The notes under the pieces were generated by a model, which had not been told where the DNA came from, did not search any database, and saw nothing but the letters and a program-made list of their open reading frames with translations. DNA of 64,000 nt from Gammaproteobacteria bacterium. GTDB lineage: Bacteria > Pseudomonadota > Gammaproteobacteria > Steroidobacterales > Woeseiaceae. The translations under genes were made by a program, and so were the position numbers. The stretch spans positions 62,001-126,000 of the forward strand of contig JAHEFG010000043.1 of assembly GCA_024640305.1 (NCBI GenBank), read 5' to 3'. Position 1 is the stretch's first letter. Each line of letters starts with the position of its first letter. Positions 12,412 through 20,211 of this stretch are shown in pieces.

Positions 12412-12875
12412 TACGGTATTCCAATGCGTCTATAAAGTACGGAAAGCAGCCAGGCCGGGCCAATCATCATCAACTGCAGATCCTGAAAAATGGCGCCCAT
12501 ACTGCCCTTTTTAAGGCGGCCAAGCCACAAGCCGATTACACCTGCAACCAGCATGGCGATGGTGACCCGGAAGGGAGTGTAATCTGAATTTGCAAGCCAT
12601 ACCTGAAAAGTCGCGACACCCAGGATAAAGGGCAGCATGCCGATCGCGAGCGATACAGAAATAATGAAGTAGTAGACGGCAGTAACCATCAGGAAAGCAC
12701 TGCCCCAATTCAACAGTGGTGAGATATTGAAGAACTCATCCGGGGTTGGCAACTGCCACAGCAGCCCCACGGTGCCGAGAACGATCATCGGCACAGAGGC
12801 CCAGTAAACACCCGGATGCGTCAGATCACTGTGAGTTTCTTCATAATGCGCCAACCAGCCGTCTGCTTCGTTCAT
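12408..12875 (-). CDS. Mpo1-like (DUF962) membrane protein
   Basis: The 155-residue protein has the DUF962/Mpo1-like opening (GWLAHYEETHSDLTHPGVYW), whose histidines match the conserved metal-binding positions of the family, and four hydrophobic segments. Yeast Mpo1 is a dioxygenase in phytosphingosine fatty-acid alpha-oxidation; a lipid-oxidation role in bacteria is inferred. I chose the ATG at 12875 because GAGG lies about seven bases upstream and homology begins there. It precedes, and overlaps by four bases, the acyl-CoA dehydrogenase gene, which makes fatty-acid chemistry plausible. Confidence 0.8.
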   Translation of the reverse strand: MNEADGWLAHYEETHSDLTHPGVYWASVPMIVLGTVGLLWQLPTPDEFFNISPLLNWGSAFLMVTAVYYFIISVSLAIGMLPFILGVATFQVWLANSDYTPFRVTIAMLVAGVIGLWLGRLKKGSMGAIFQDLQLMMIGPAWLLSVLYRRIGIPY

Positions 12876-13017
12876 GGTTTGCCTCAGGGTCTTGAGAGGC
12901 CATTCTACATAAGCGAAACTGTTAAGTGGTCGTTCAGCTGATCTGTTGCTAAATGCTAGAGTGCGACTCAAATGTGGGCAGGCCCGATGTTTGCCCAGTG
13001 AACAAAAGGTGAGGATT

Positions 13018-13689
13018 ATGAATATCAGATTGTTGCAGCTTGCGGTCGTTGGGGCCGCAGTGTTTGCCAGCGGTTGTGAGACCCTGGATCCCTATACGGG
13101 CGATGAGCAAACCAGTAAAGCCACCCGAGGTGCGCTTATTGGCGCAGCGGCCGGGGCCGTAGCCGGTCTGATGACGGGTGATGACTCGCTTGAGCGGCGT
13201 CAGCACGCCCTTATTGGTGCGGGTGTTGGAGCATTGGCCGGCGGATCCGTAGGTTATTACATGGACAAGCAGGAGGCGAAATTGCGTGCCGAACTCCAGG
13301 GTACAGGCGTTAGCGTTACGCGCATCGGCGACAACATCACGTTGAACATGCCTGGTACCGTCACATTCGCTACGGATAGCTCTGATCTGAACCCGGATTT
13401 TTTTGAAGTGCTCGGTTCGGTTGGCAAGGTCCTGAAAGAATTCGATCAGACCGTTGTTGAGGTTGCGGGCCACACGGACAGTGTCGGAACAGATAGCTAC
13501 AACCAGGCTTTGTCTGAGCGTCGCGCTGCTTCCGTGTCACGGTACCTGCAGACAAGAAACATCTCGAGCCAGCGTCTTATTACACTCGGCATGGGCGAAC
13601 AGCGACCGGTCGCCGATAACAGCACAGCTGCAGGACGCCAGGCAAACCGTCGGGTAGAGATCACAATGGTGCCGCTAACCGCCGGGTAG
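13018..13689 (+). CDS. OmpA family lipoprotein with glycine-zipper domain
   Basis: Envelope protein of 223 residues. A lipoprotein-type signal ends at ASGC (Cys at about 20). A glycine-zipper region follows (GALIGAAAGAVAG, ALIGAGVGALAGGSVGYYMDKQE). The C-terminal OmpA domain binds peptidoglycan (VTFATDSSDLNPD, GHTDSVGTDSYNQALSERRA, RQANRRVEI). Its architecture resembles YiaD. Because a dedicated sortase locus lies 6 kb away, it could also be the OmpA-type partner (PdsO) that accompanies such systems. GGTGAGG stands seven to nine bases before the ATG. Confidence 0.88.
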   Translation: MNIRLLQLAVVGAAVFASGCETLDPYTGDEQTSKATRGALIGAAAGAVAGLMTGDDSLERRQHALIGAGVGALAGGSVGYYMDKQEAKLRAELQGTGVSVTRIGDNITLNMPGTVTFATDSSDLNPDFFEVLGSVGKVLKEFDQTVVEVAGHTDSVGTDSYNQALSERRAASVSRYLQTRNISSQRLITLGMGEQRPVADNSTAAGRQANRRVEITMVPLTAG

Positions 13690-14014
13690 AAACTGCATCA
13701 GCAATTTCTACAACAAGAGTGATACCGGCACATGGATCGAGGACACTGGATTCGTCAAACGCCTGATTTCTGATGACAGTGACGGCTCGCGGCATCAACG
13801 GTTCATATTGCAACTACGAAATCGCGAGACGGTGCTTGTTGCACACAACATCGACCTGGCCCGACGGGTTCCCGTCGGGCTGGGTGATCGTGTTCATTTT
13901 CGCGGCATGTACGAGTGGAACGACCTGGGCGGGCTCGTACACTGGACCCACGAAGATCCGCAGGGCGTTGAAGATGGCGGCTGGATTCGCTACCGCCGCA
14001 ATACCTATCAGTAG
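13679..14014 (+). pseudogene. DUF3465 protein lacking a recognisable start
   Basis: The frame encodes a nearly complete DUF3465 core domain: DDSDGSRHQRFILQL, TVLVAHNIDLARRVP, GDRVHFRGMYEWND, GGLVHWTHEDP and GGWIRYRRNTYQ. It opens directly after an in-frame TAA at 13676, inside the end of the OmpA gene. It contains no ATG or GTG before the conserved core; the first in-frame TTG (13808) would cut the domain. Family members normally carry a signal peptide, which is missing. This points to a 5'-deleted remnant fused against the OmpA gene, a non-standard start, or an assembly deletion. Confidence 0.65.
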
Positions 14015-14025
14015 GGCTCCGGCCC

Positions 14026-14889
14026 TTACACAGCCATCGCAGTGCGAAGCTTTTTGATTGCGTTCACTTCGATCTGACGAATACGCTCAGCGGAAACATC
14101 GTACTCGGCAGCGAGTTCATGCAGGGTCAGCTTGTCCTCGGTCAGCCAGCGGCTTTCGAGGATATGCCGACTGCGATCATCCAGCGTCGTAATAGCCTCT
14201 GCCATCCTTGACGTTGCATCGTCGTGAAAATCGGTTTGTTCAACCTGCATGGCCGGGTCGGCATCGGGGCTCGGTAAATATGCTGCCGGTGTAAATGAAT
14301 GCTCGTCGTCGGCATCCGGGCCCGGATCAAAAATGGCGTCGCGCGCACTCAGGCGTCGTTCCATTTCCGTAACTTCTTTCGGTGTTACCCCGAGGTCTTC
14401 AGCAACGGCCTGCGTTTCTGCATGTGACAACCACGCCAGGGTCTTTTTGGACTTACGCAGGTTGAAGAACAGTTTGCGTTGCGCCTTGGTTGTCGCAACT
14501 TTGACGATGCGCCAGTTCTTGAGCACGAACTCATGGATTTCGGCACGTATCCAATGCACGGCAAATGACACGAGGCGCACATCATATTCAGGGTCGAATC
14601 GCTTAACGGCCTTCATAAGCCCGACGTTGCCTTCCTGGATCAGGTCAGCCAATGGCAGGCCATAGCCTGTATAGCCCTTGGCAATGTGGACGACAAAACG
14701 CAGGTGCGCCATGACCAGGTCTCTGGCGGCGGTCAGATCTTCGCTGTCCCGGAAGCTGATAGCGAGCGCCTGCTCGTCTTCCTTGCTCAGGACAGGGATC
14801 GCACCGACGGCCTGGATATAGGCATCCAGACTGCCAACTGGTCCAGCCAGAATCAGGTCGTGGTTAGTCGTAGCAACAGCAGTAGTCAT
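14026..14889 (-). CDS. rpoH: RNA polymerase heat-shock sigma factor sigma-32
   Basis: The 287-residue protein has sigma-70 family regions 1.2, 2, 3 and 4: LRFVVHIAKGYTGYGLPLADL and LIQEGNVGLMKAVKRFDP in region 2, and a C-terminal helix-turn-helix (LHELAAEYDVSAERIRQIE). The RpoH-specific box reads QRKLFFNLRK (consensus Q(R/K)KLFFNLR), the segment bound by chaperones and FtsH in E. coli. It directs heat-shock gene transcription. It follows ftsYEX, as in other gammaproteobacteria. A perfect CIRCE operator lies 28 bases upstream, and GGAGG precedes the ATG by about seven bases. Confidence 0.97.
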   Translation of the reverse strand: MTTAVATTNHDLILAGPVGSLDAYIQAVGAIPVLSKEDEQALAISFRDSEDLTAARDLVMAHLRFVVHIAKGYTGYGLPLADLIQEGNVGLMKAVKRFDPEYDVRLVSFAVHWIRAEIHEFVLKNWRIVKVATTKAQRKLFFNLRKSKKTLAWLSHAETQAVAEDLGVTPKEVTEMERRLSARDAIFDPGPDADDEHSFTPAAYLPSPDADPAMQVEQTDFHDDATSRMAEAITTLDDRSRHILESRWLTEDKLTLHELAAEYDVSAERIRQIEVNAIKKLRTAMAV

Positions 14890-14916
14890 TAAGAACCTCC
14901 GTTTCGAGCGGCCATT

Positions 14917-14943
14917 TTAGCACTCGCGGGATTAGAGTGCTAA
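14917..14943. promoter_or_regulatory. CIRCE operator (HrcA binding site) upstream of rpoH
   Basis: The sequence is TTAGCACTC-N9-GAGTGCTAA, identical to the canonical CIRCE inverted repeat recognised by the HrcA repressor. On the rpoH strand its outer arms overlap a possible promoter: TTAGCA as -35 and TAAAAT (complement of 14915-14920) as -10, with 18 bases between. HrcA bound here would block rpoH transcription. No hrcA gene is in this window. Confidence 0.92.
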
Positions 14944-15037
14944 CAACAGCGATTGGTTCCCCATGCGTTTTAGCTATTTGTATAGTTAAATCCGCAACTT
15001 AAGAGCCATGCGAAACTGGATATTATGTTTAATTATC

Positions 15038-16003
15038 CTAACGAGGTTCGATGCGCCTCATGTGGCGCGCTGCTGCAAACCACGACCCGACAAGGCCCAG
15101 CAAAACGCCGGTAGCCAATATTGACAGGCTTTCACGGACATCCAGGGAAAGTATCGAGACGCCACTTTGGTAAAGTCCTGCGAGCCTCGCGGCCGGTTCT
15201 TCGAGCAAGAACAAGCCATATTGGACGAGAGCCAGCGCGAGAAGGCCGCCGAAAAGACCGTACCAGAACCCGGACCAGAGGAAAGGTCTGCGCACGAAAG
15301 CGTTGCTGGCGCCGATCAATTTCGTGACCTCGATTTCCTCGCGCCGATTCTGAATGTCGAGTCGAATGGTATTACCGATGATGACGATGATCGCCGCGCC
15401 CAGCAGTGATGCGCCGATAACGATCGCCCGCTTGATAATGTCGAGTATTGCGTGAAAGCGTTGTACCCACTCTGTATCCACCTGCACGAGATCGGCTTCC
15501 GGCAGATTGGCAAGCTCTTCCTGGAGGAGGATCATCGACTGGCTGGTATTGGCCGAGCTCGGTCGGACGACAAGCGTATGCGGCAACGGATTCTCTGCAA
15601 GCTGGTCGAGCGCTTCACCGAAGCCGGACTGCAGCTTGAATTCGGTCAGGGCATCGCTCGCCGTGACCAGTTGAACCGATTCAACGTCTGCTCGCTGCTG
15701 AATGAGTTTTGCAAGGCCGGCCGCATCGCTTTCGCTCAAATCCTGCTGCAGGTAAATAGAAAAGTCGAGCGCGTTATCCCAACCGGAACTTACGAATTGT
15801 GCGTTTTTGACAACGAGGTTTAGCGACGCCGGGATGGCGAGCGTCACGGCGATAACCAGCACGATCATCAGACTGGCGAATGGTTGTCGAAACAAGCGCC
15901 CCAACGAGCCGATTGACGTGCTCACGTGACGAGTAAACCAGGTGGCAATGACCCCTGCAGAACGGACCGGCGCGACGGCATCCGAGTGACGCGTTACTGC
16001 CAT
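15038..16003 (-). CDS. ftsX: Cell-division ABC transporter permease FtsX
   Basis: The 321-residue membrane protein has the FtsX layout: a cytoplasmic N terminus, a first helix (about 45-66), a large periplasmic loop (about 67-200) and three C-terminal helices. The cytoplasmic coupling segment between the second and third helices reads EEIEVTKLIGAS. With FtsE it activates cell-wall hydrolases through periplasmic EnvC-type partners at the division septum. The start overlaps ftsE by ten bases. A 148-base gap containing the CIRCE element separates it from rpoH. Confidence 0.95.
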   Translation of the reverse strand: MAVTRHSDAVAPVRSAGVIATWFTRHVSTSIGSLGRLFRQPFASLMIVLVIAVTLAIPASLNLVVKNAQFVSSGWDNALDFSIYLQQDLSESDAAGLAKLIQQRADVESVQLVTASDALTEFKLQSGFGEALDQLAENPLPHTLVVRPSSANTSQSMILLQEELANLPEADLVQVDTEWVQRFHAILDIIKRAIVIGASLLGAAIIVIIGNTIRLDIQNRREEIEVTKLIGASNAFVRRPFLWSGFWYGLFGGLLALALVQYGLFLLEEPAARLAGLYQSGVSILSLDVRESLSILATGVLLGLVGSWFAAARHMRRIEPR

Positions 16004-16671
16004 GACTCTTCCTCTTCGTCCGCAACGAGCCTGCCTTCATCGAGCGCGATGCGCGGACAGCCCATCCGGTCTATCAGCGAGATGTCGTGGCTTGCGATCA
16101 ATAAGGTCACGCCGACCTCGTTGAAGCGACGAAAAATACGCATGACCTCCAAAGACAAATCGGGGTCGAGGTTGCCCGTCGGTTCATCTGCTATGAGCAG
16201 CTTTGGTCGCGTAACAATTGCTCTTGCGATGCCGACCCGCTGTTGTTCGCCGGCCGATAGCGTCTCCGGATTTCGGCGTTCTTTATGCAACAGCCCGACC
16301 TGGTCGAGCGCCGCGCGCACGCGGCGACCGGTATCACGATGGTTAACCCCGGCAATTACGAGCGGTAACGCAACGTTGTCTGCGACAGGTCGGTCGTAGA
16401 GAAGCTTGTGATCCTGAAAGACCATGCCGATCTGGCGGCGGTAAGCCGGAATCCTGCGGCGCTTCACACGTCGCGTGTTTTGGCCGTCGACGATTACCTG
16501 GCCACTGCTCGGTCTCTCGATAAGGGCAATGAGGCGCAACAACGTACTCTTGCCCGCACCGGAATGCCCGGTGATAAAAAGCATTTCGCCCTTGTCGACT
16601 GTGAGGTTAAGCCCGGACAAGGCTTCCTGCCCTCCCGGATACCGCTTGGTCACATCTTCAATTCGAATCAT
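15994..16671 (-). CDS. ftsE: Cell-division ATP-binding protein FtsE
   Basis: ABC ATPase of 225 residues with Walker A GHSGAGKSTL (about 35-44), a Q-loop (MVFQDHKLL), the ABC signature LSAGEQQRVGIARA, Walker B KLLIADEPTGNLD and a switch histidine in ASHDISL. The length and motifs fit FtsE, the ATPase partner of FtsX. Its ATG overlaps the ftsY stop (ATGA), and its end overlaps ftsX, giving a tightly coupled ftsY-ftsE-ftsX unit. Confidence 0.97.
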   Translation of the reverse strand: MIRIEDVTKRYPGGQEALSGLNLTVDKGEMLFITGHSGAGKSTLLRLIALIERPSSGQVIVDGQNTRRVKRRRIPAYRRQIGMVFQDHKLLYDRPVADNVALPLVIAGVNHRDTGRRVRAALDQVGLLHKERRNPETLSAGEQQRVGIARAIVTRPKLLIADEPTGNLDPDLSLEVMRIFRRFNEVGVTLLIASHDISLIDRMGCPRIALDEGRLVADEEEESWQ

Positions 16672-17627
16672 GTCGAGTTGCCGTCATCCAGTAACGCGCT
16701 AACAAACTCTTCGGCGGAAAAAGGCTGCATGTCCTCGAGAGCTTCTCCGATGCCGATAAACCGAAGCGGTACCTTAAGCTGGTTAGCGATGGCAAGCAGA
16801 ATGCCACCCTTTGCGCTGCCGTCCAACTTTGTCACCGTGATGCCGGTCAGCCCCAGCACTTCATGGAACTTCTTCGCCTGAACCAATGCGTTCTGGCCCT
16901 GGCTGGCATCGAGAACGAGCATAACCTCATGCGGCGCCGTGTCGTCACGGCGGCCAATGATGCGTTTGATCTTTTCGAGTTCGTCCATGAGGCCCTGCTG
17001 GTTCTGCAGGCGACCTGCCGTGTCAGCAAGCAAGACATCAATATTCCTGGCTCGCGCGGCATCCCATGCATCGAAAACGACCGCAGCCGGGTCGGCACCA
17101 GGTTGCTGTGAGACCACCGGCACGTCGTTTCGCTCACCCCAGGCCTGTAGTTGCTCAACCGCTGCCGCGCGGAATGTGTCGCCCGCTGCAAGCATGACTG
17201 AAAGGCCCTGATCCTTGAACCGATTCGCCAGTTTGCCGATAGTCGTGGTTTTACCTGCGCCGTTGACGCCCACCATCAGGATCACGAATGGGCCGTCTTG
17301 TGGCGTTATCTCTAGTGGCAACGAGACGGGCTCGAGAATGCCAAGCAGTGAGCGATGCAGTCCCCTGCGGAGCGCATCGACATCTTTAAGCTCCTTACGC
17401 GCCAGGCTTTTCTGTAAATCGCCGATAATTTGCTCCGTCGTATCGACGCCAACGTCGGCCATGACGAGCAGAGACTCCAGTTCCTCGAGAACCTCTTCAT
17501 CAATTTCACCACCCGGTGCCAGGTTGGCAAGATCGTAAGTGAGCCAGCTGTCGCCACGATTCAGGCGCGCTCGCAGACGTTTGAAGAAACTCCTGGGTTC
17601 TGCGGTTTTTTCTTTTTTCGAAAACAT
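16668..17627 (-). CDS. ftsY: Signal recognition particle receptor FtsY
   Basis: SRP-type GTPase of 319 residues with a short N-terminal basic stretch and the N and G domains. GTPase motifs are visible: GVNGAGKTTTIGKLA (G1), DTFRAAA, DTAGR (G3) and TKLDGSAKGG (G4). It docks SRP-ribosome complexes at the inner membrane for cotranslational insertion. The acidic N-terminal A domain found in E. coli is nearly absent, a common difference outside the Enterobacteria. It is the first gene of the ftsYEX unit; rsmD diverges from it 82 bases away. Confidence 0.97.
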   Translation of the reverse strand: MFSKKEKTAEPRSFFKRLRARLNRGDSWLTYDLANLAPGGEIDEEVLEELESLLVMADVGVDTTEQIIGDLQKSLARKELKDVDALRRGLHRSLLGILEPVSLPLEITPQDGPFVILMVGVNGAGKTTTIGKLANRFKDQGLSVMLAAGDTFRAAAVEQLQAWGERNDVPVVSQQPGADPAAVVFDAWDAARARNIDVLLADTAGRLQNQQGLMDELEKIKRIIGRRDDTAPHEVMLVLDASQGQNALVQAKKFHEVLGLTGITVTKLDGSAKGGILLAIANQLKVPLRFIGIGEALEDMQPFSAEEFVSALLDDGNST

Positions 17628-17709
17628 CGATATTCAAATTCACCTGGTGGCGGCGAATCACCTACACTATCCGTGTGGCACGAAGCGCTAACAAAAACCA
17701 CAGAGGACG

Positions 17710-18309
17710 ATGACGGGACGAACCGCAAAAGCCGGCAAAAAATCCCAGCGGGGACGGCTGCGTATTGTAGCGGGAATTTGGCGCAGTCGTCTGTTGGAAA
17801 TCGCCGATGTGCCGGGCCTGCGACCCACTGCCGAGCGAATTCGTGAGACCGTATTCAACTGGCTGACACCTCACCTCGCCGGCGCCAGGTGCCTCGATCT
17901 TTTCGCAGGAACCGGCGCACTGGGGCTTGAGGCTTTGTCGCGCGGAGCGGCGGAAGCGCTGTTCATCGAGGCATCGCCGGTAGCCGCGCGAACGCTTCAG
18001 AAAAACATCGCAACGCTGGAGGCAAAGAACGCAACCGTTCGTCGCACCGACGCACGCAGGTATTTGCTGACTTCGGGGGCTGACCAGTTCGATATCGTCT
18101 TCCTGGATCCACCTTTCGCCGATGAGTTGCTCGGTGATTTGTGTAAACTTCTGGACGAATCATCAATACTTGCGCCGGATGCTCTGCTATACATTGAGGA
18201 AGACAGGGGGAGCCCGGAGGCGGTTCTGCCGCCAAACTGGCAGACACTGAAGACAAAAAGTGCCGGGAATGTTCGTTATTCACTCGTAAAGCCGGCAAAC
18301 GAAAGCTAG
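17710..18309 (+). CDS. rsmD: 16S rRNA (guanine-966-N2)-methyltransferase
   Basis: The 199-residue Rossmann methyltransferase has the SAM-binding motif LDLFAGTGALGLEALSRGA (about 61-79) and the catalytic DPPF motif (LDPPF, about 136). The N-terminal segment RLRIVAGIWRSR with RPTAERIRETVFNWL is diagnostic of RsmD, which methylates G966 of 16S rRNA in assembled 30S particles. coaD follows 12 bases downstream, a very common bacterial gene pair. Confidence 0.95.
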   Translation: MTGRTAKAGKKSQRGRLRIVAGIWRSRLLEIADVPGLRPTAERIRETVFNWLTPHLAGARCLDLFAGTGALGLEALSRGAAEALFIEASPVAARTLQKNIATLEAKNATVRRTDARRYLLTSGADQFDIVFLDPPFADELLGDLCKLLDESSILAPDALLYIEEDRGSPEAVLPPNWQTLKTKSAGNVRYSLVKPANES

Positions 18310-18321
18310 GAGGTTTATCGG

Positions 18322-18810
18322 ATGACAGTTTCAGCAATGTACCCGGGCACATTCGATCCGATCACGCTGGGCCATGAGGATCTCATTCGCCGTGCCGCGC
18401 TGTTATTCGACAAGGTCGTTGTCGCGGTTGCCGACGACACGAGTGGCAAGGCGCCGATGTTTAATACCGAAGAACGAGTTGCGCTGGCCCGCACCGTGCT
18501 TGCCGATATTGAAGGCGTCGAAGTGACCGGCTATAAGGGGCTGACCGTGGACTTCGCCCTGAAACAGGGCTTGCGCGTCATGATTCGGGGTTTGCGGGCT
18601 GTGTCCGATTTTGAATACGAGTTTCAGTTCGCGAACATGAATCGTCACCTGACCGACGAGGTGGAAACAGCGTTTCTGACGCCGACCGAGAAGCACACGT
18701 TTATATCTTCAAGCCTGGTCCGTGAGGTTGCGTCGTTGGGCGGAGATGTTTCTGAGTTCGTTTCGCCGAAGGTTCAGCTGGCATTGATGGAGCGGGTTGG
18801 CCGAGCCTGA
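18322..18810 (+). CDS. coaD: Phosphopantetheine adenylyltransferase
   Basis: The 162-residue enzyme has the nucleotidyltransferase motif [15 protein letters not shown] near the start, the [14 protein letters not shown] substrate-binding segment and the [10 protein letters not shown] motif near 132. It makes dephospho-CoA from phosphopantetheine and ATP, the penultimate step in coenzyme A synthesis. A strong AGGAGG-like site precedes the ATG. It is cotranscribed with rsmD. Confidence 0.97.
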   Translation: MTVSAMYPGTFDPITLGHEDLIRRAALLFDKVVVAVADDTSGKAPMFNTEERVALARTVLADIEGVEVTGYKGLTVDFALKQGLRVMIRGLRAVSDFEYEFQFANMNRHLTDEVETAFLTPTEKHTFISSSLVREVASLGGDVSEFVSPKVQLALMERVGRA

Positions 18811-18819
18811 AAAATACTC

Positions 18820-19632
18820 CTAGCGCTGGCAGTTTTTGCAATAAAACGTTGACCGCTGCCCCTGGACGATTTGCGAAACCGGCCGCTTGCACCGGGAACA
18901 AGGTTCACCATCGCGGCCGTAAACCTCGAGTTCCTGCTTGAAGTAACCCGCCTGGCCGTCGCTGCCGAGGAAGTCACGCAGCGTTGTGCCCCCCGCGCGA
19001 ATCGCTTTTTCGAGCACGTCTTTTATCGTCGTCGTTAATAATTCGTACCGACCCAGCGCGATCCGTCCGGCAGCGCGTCGTGGGTGAATGCCGGCAAGGA
19101 ACAAAGACTCGCTCGCGTAGATGTTACCGACACCGACAACGATGTCCGCGTTCATTATGAACTGTTTGACTGCGACCCTGCGGCCGCGTGAGCGAGCCCA
19201 CAAATACTCTGCCGAAAACGCCTCGTTGAGTGGTTCGGGGCCAAGTTTGTTAAGCAACCAGTGCTGCTGTGCATCTTGAGACCAGTGCAATGAACCGAAT
19301 CGCCGCGGATCGCGAAAGCGAAGTGATTTGCCGGACTTGAGCACAATATCGACATGGTCATGAATCGCCGCTGGCGTATTCGCGTCGACAATCGTCACGC
19401 TGCCGGACATGCCGAGGTGAAGAATTGCAGTGCCGCCGCTTGTGTTGATCAACAGGTATTTGCCACGCCTGCCAACCGAGGCAACGGTTGCACCCGGAAG
19501 ATGTTCGTCGATGTCCTGGCTGACAGGCCAGCGCAGCTGTCGCTGGCGAATGACGACATCACGAATTTGTTCGCCGACGAGAAACGGCTCGATTCCGCGA
19601 CGGCTGGTTTCGACTTCAGGTAGCTCAGGCAT
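18820..19632 (-). CDS. mutM: Formamidopyrimidine-DNA glycosylase (Fpg)
   Basis: Base-excision repair enzyme of 270 residues that removes 8-oxoguanine and formamidopyrimidines. The start at 19632 gives the obligatory N terminus MPELPEVET, in which Pro after Met removal is the catalytic nucleophile; the frame is open 18 bases further upstream but would bury it. The C terminus carries a four-cysteine zinc finger (CSRC and CKNC). It lies downstream of the rpmBG terminator on the same strand, so it probably has its own promoter or depends on read-through. Confidence 0.96.
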   Translation of the reverse strand: MPELPEVETSRRGIEPFLVGEQIRDVVIRQRQLRWPVSQDIDEHLPGATVASVGRRGKYLLINTSGGTAILHLGMSGSVTIVDANTPAAIHDHVDIVLKSGKSLRFRDPRRFGSLHWSQDAQQHWLLNKLGPEPLNEAFSAEYLWARSRGRRVAVKQFIMNADIVVGVGNIYASESLFLAGIHPRRAAGRIALGRYELLTTTIKDVLEKAIRAGGTTLRDFLGSDGQAGYFKQELEVYGRDGEPCSRCKRPVSQIVQGQRSTFYCKNCQR

Positions 19633-19648
19633 CTCAGCTTGAGCATAC

Positions 19649-19677
19649 AAAAAAGCCCGCTGTGCGCGGGCTTTTTC
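19649..19677 (-). terminator. Rho-independent terminator after rpmBG
   Basis: A six-pair GC stem (19655-19660 with 19666-19671, five-base loop) is flanked by A6 on one side and T5 on the other. It can act in both directions. It lies 22 bases past the rpmG stop and just before the mutM start. Confidence 0.88.
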
Positions 19678-19698
19678 TATGAATTGTCGATGCTCGAC

Positions 19699-19866
19699 TT
19701 ATTTGATCTTCGCTTCTTTGTAGATGACGTGCTTGCGAATGGTCGGGTCGTATTTCTTTGTTTCCAGCTTTTCAGGATGAAGCTTCTTGTTCTTCGCAAC
19801 GGTGTAGAAGTGACCCGTGCCTGCACTGGATACAAGTTTAATTTTCTCGCGGTTAGTCTTAGCCAT
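19699..19866 (-). CDS. rpmG: 50S ribosomal protein L33
   Basis: The 55-residue ribosomal protein starts [18 protein letters not shown] and ends with [16 protein letters not shown], the typical basic L33 sequence. It lacks the CxxC zinc-ribbon pairs, so it is the zinc-free form. It follows rpmB by 18 bases in the standard rpmB-rpmG operon and precedes a strong terminator. Confidence 0.96.
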   Translation of the reverse strand: MAKTNREKIKLVSSAGTGHFYTVAKNKKLHPEKLETKKYDPTIRKHVIYKEAKIK

Positions 19867-19884
19867 TAGATTTGTCTCCGGCGC

Positions 19885-20121
19885 TTAAACGCGCTTTCCA
19901 TCAGCACGCATGTCGGCAACAACCTTGTCCAGGCCGAGCTTGTCGATGATGCGCATGCCCTTGTGTGAAACACGCAGACGTACGAAGCGTTTCTCGGATT
20001 CGAGCCAAAATCGCTTGTTCTGCAAATTAGGCAGGAAACGGCGGCGAGTCCGGTTATTGGCGTGAGAAACGTTATTTCCGCTTTGCGGGCGCTTCCCGGT
20101 GACCTGGCATACCTTGGACAT
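19885..20121 (-). CDS. rpmB: 50S ribosomal protein L28
   Basis: The 78-residue protein has the L28 signature [23 protein letters not shown] and a basic middle ([11 protein letters not shown]). It is a structural protein of the large subunit. It heads the rpmBG operon behind a good sigma-70 promoter (20183-20211) and a short leader that can form a hairpin. Confidence 0.97.
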   Translation of the reverse strand: MSKVCQVTGKRPQSGNNVSHANNRTRRRFLPNLQNKRFWLESEKRFVRLRVSHKGMRIIDKLGLDKVVADMRADGKRV

Positions 20122-20153
20122 TTTAGTTAAGTCCCTGATTTTACAAAAGAGTT

Positions 20154-20170
20154 GCCCACACCGGGTGGGC
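20154..20170 (-). other. Hairpin in the rpmB leader
   Basis: GCCCAC pairs with GTGGGC around a five-base loop in the 5' leader of the rpmBG transcript. No T-run follows, so it is not a simple terminator. It could be a regulatory or stabilising leader structure. Confidence 0.45.
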
Positions 20171-20182
20171 AGAGAGCGGAAC

Positions 20183-20211
20183 TTTATACCAGCCTGATCG
20201 GCGCATTACAA
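20183..20211 (-). promoter_or_regulatory. Sigma-70 promoter of rpmBG
   Basis: Reading the minus strand, TTGTAA (-35) and TATAAA (-10) are separated by exactly 17 bases, upstream of the rpmB leader. The -35 box overlaps the last bases of radC. Confidence 0.6.
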
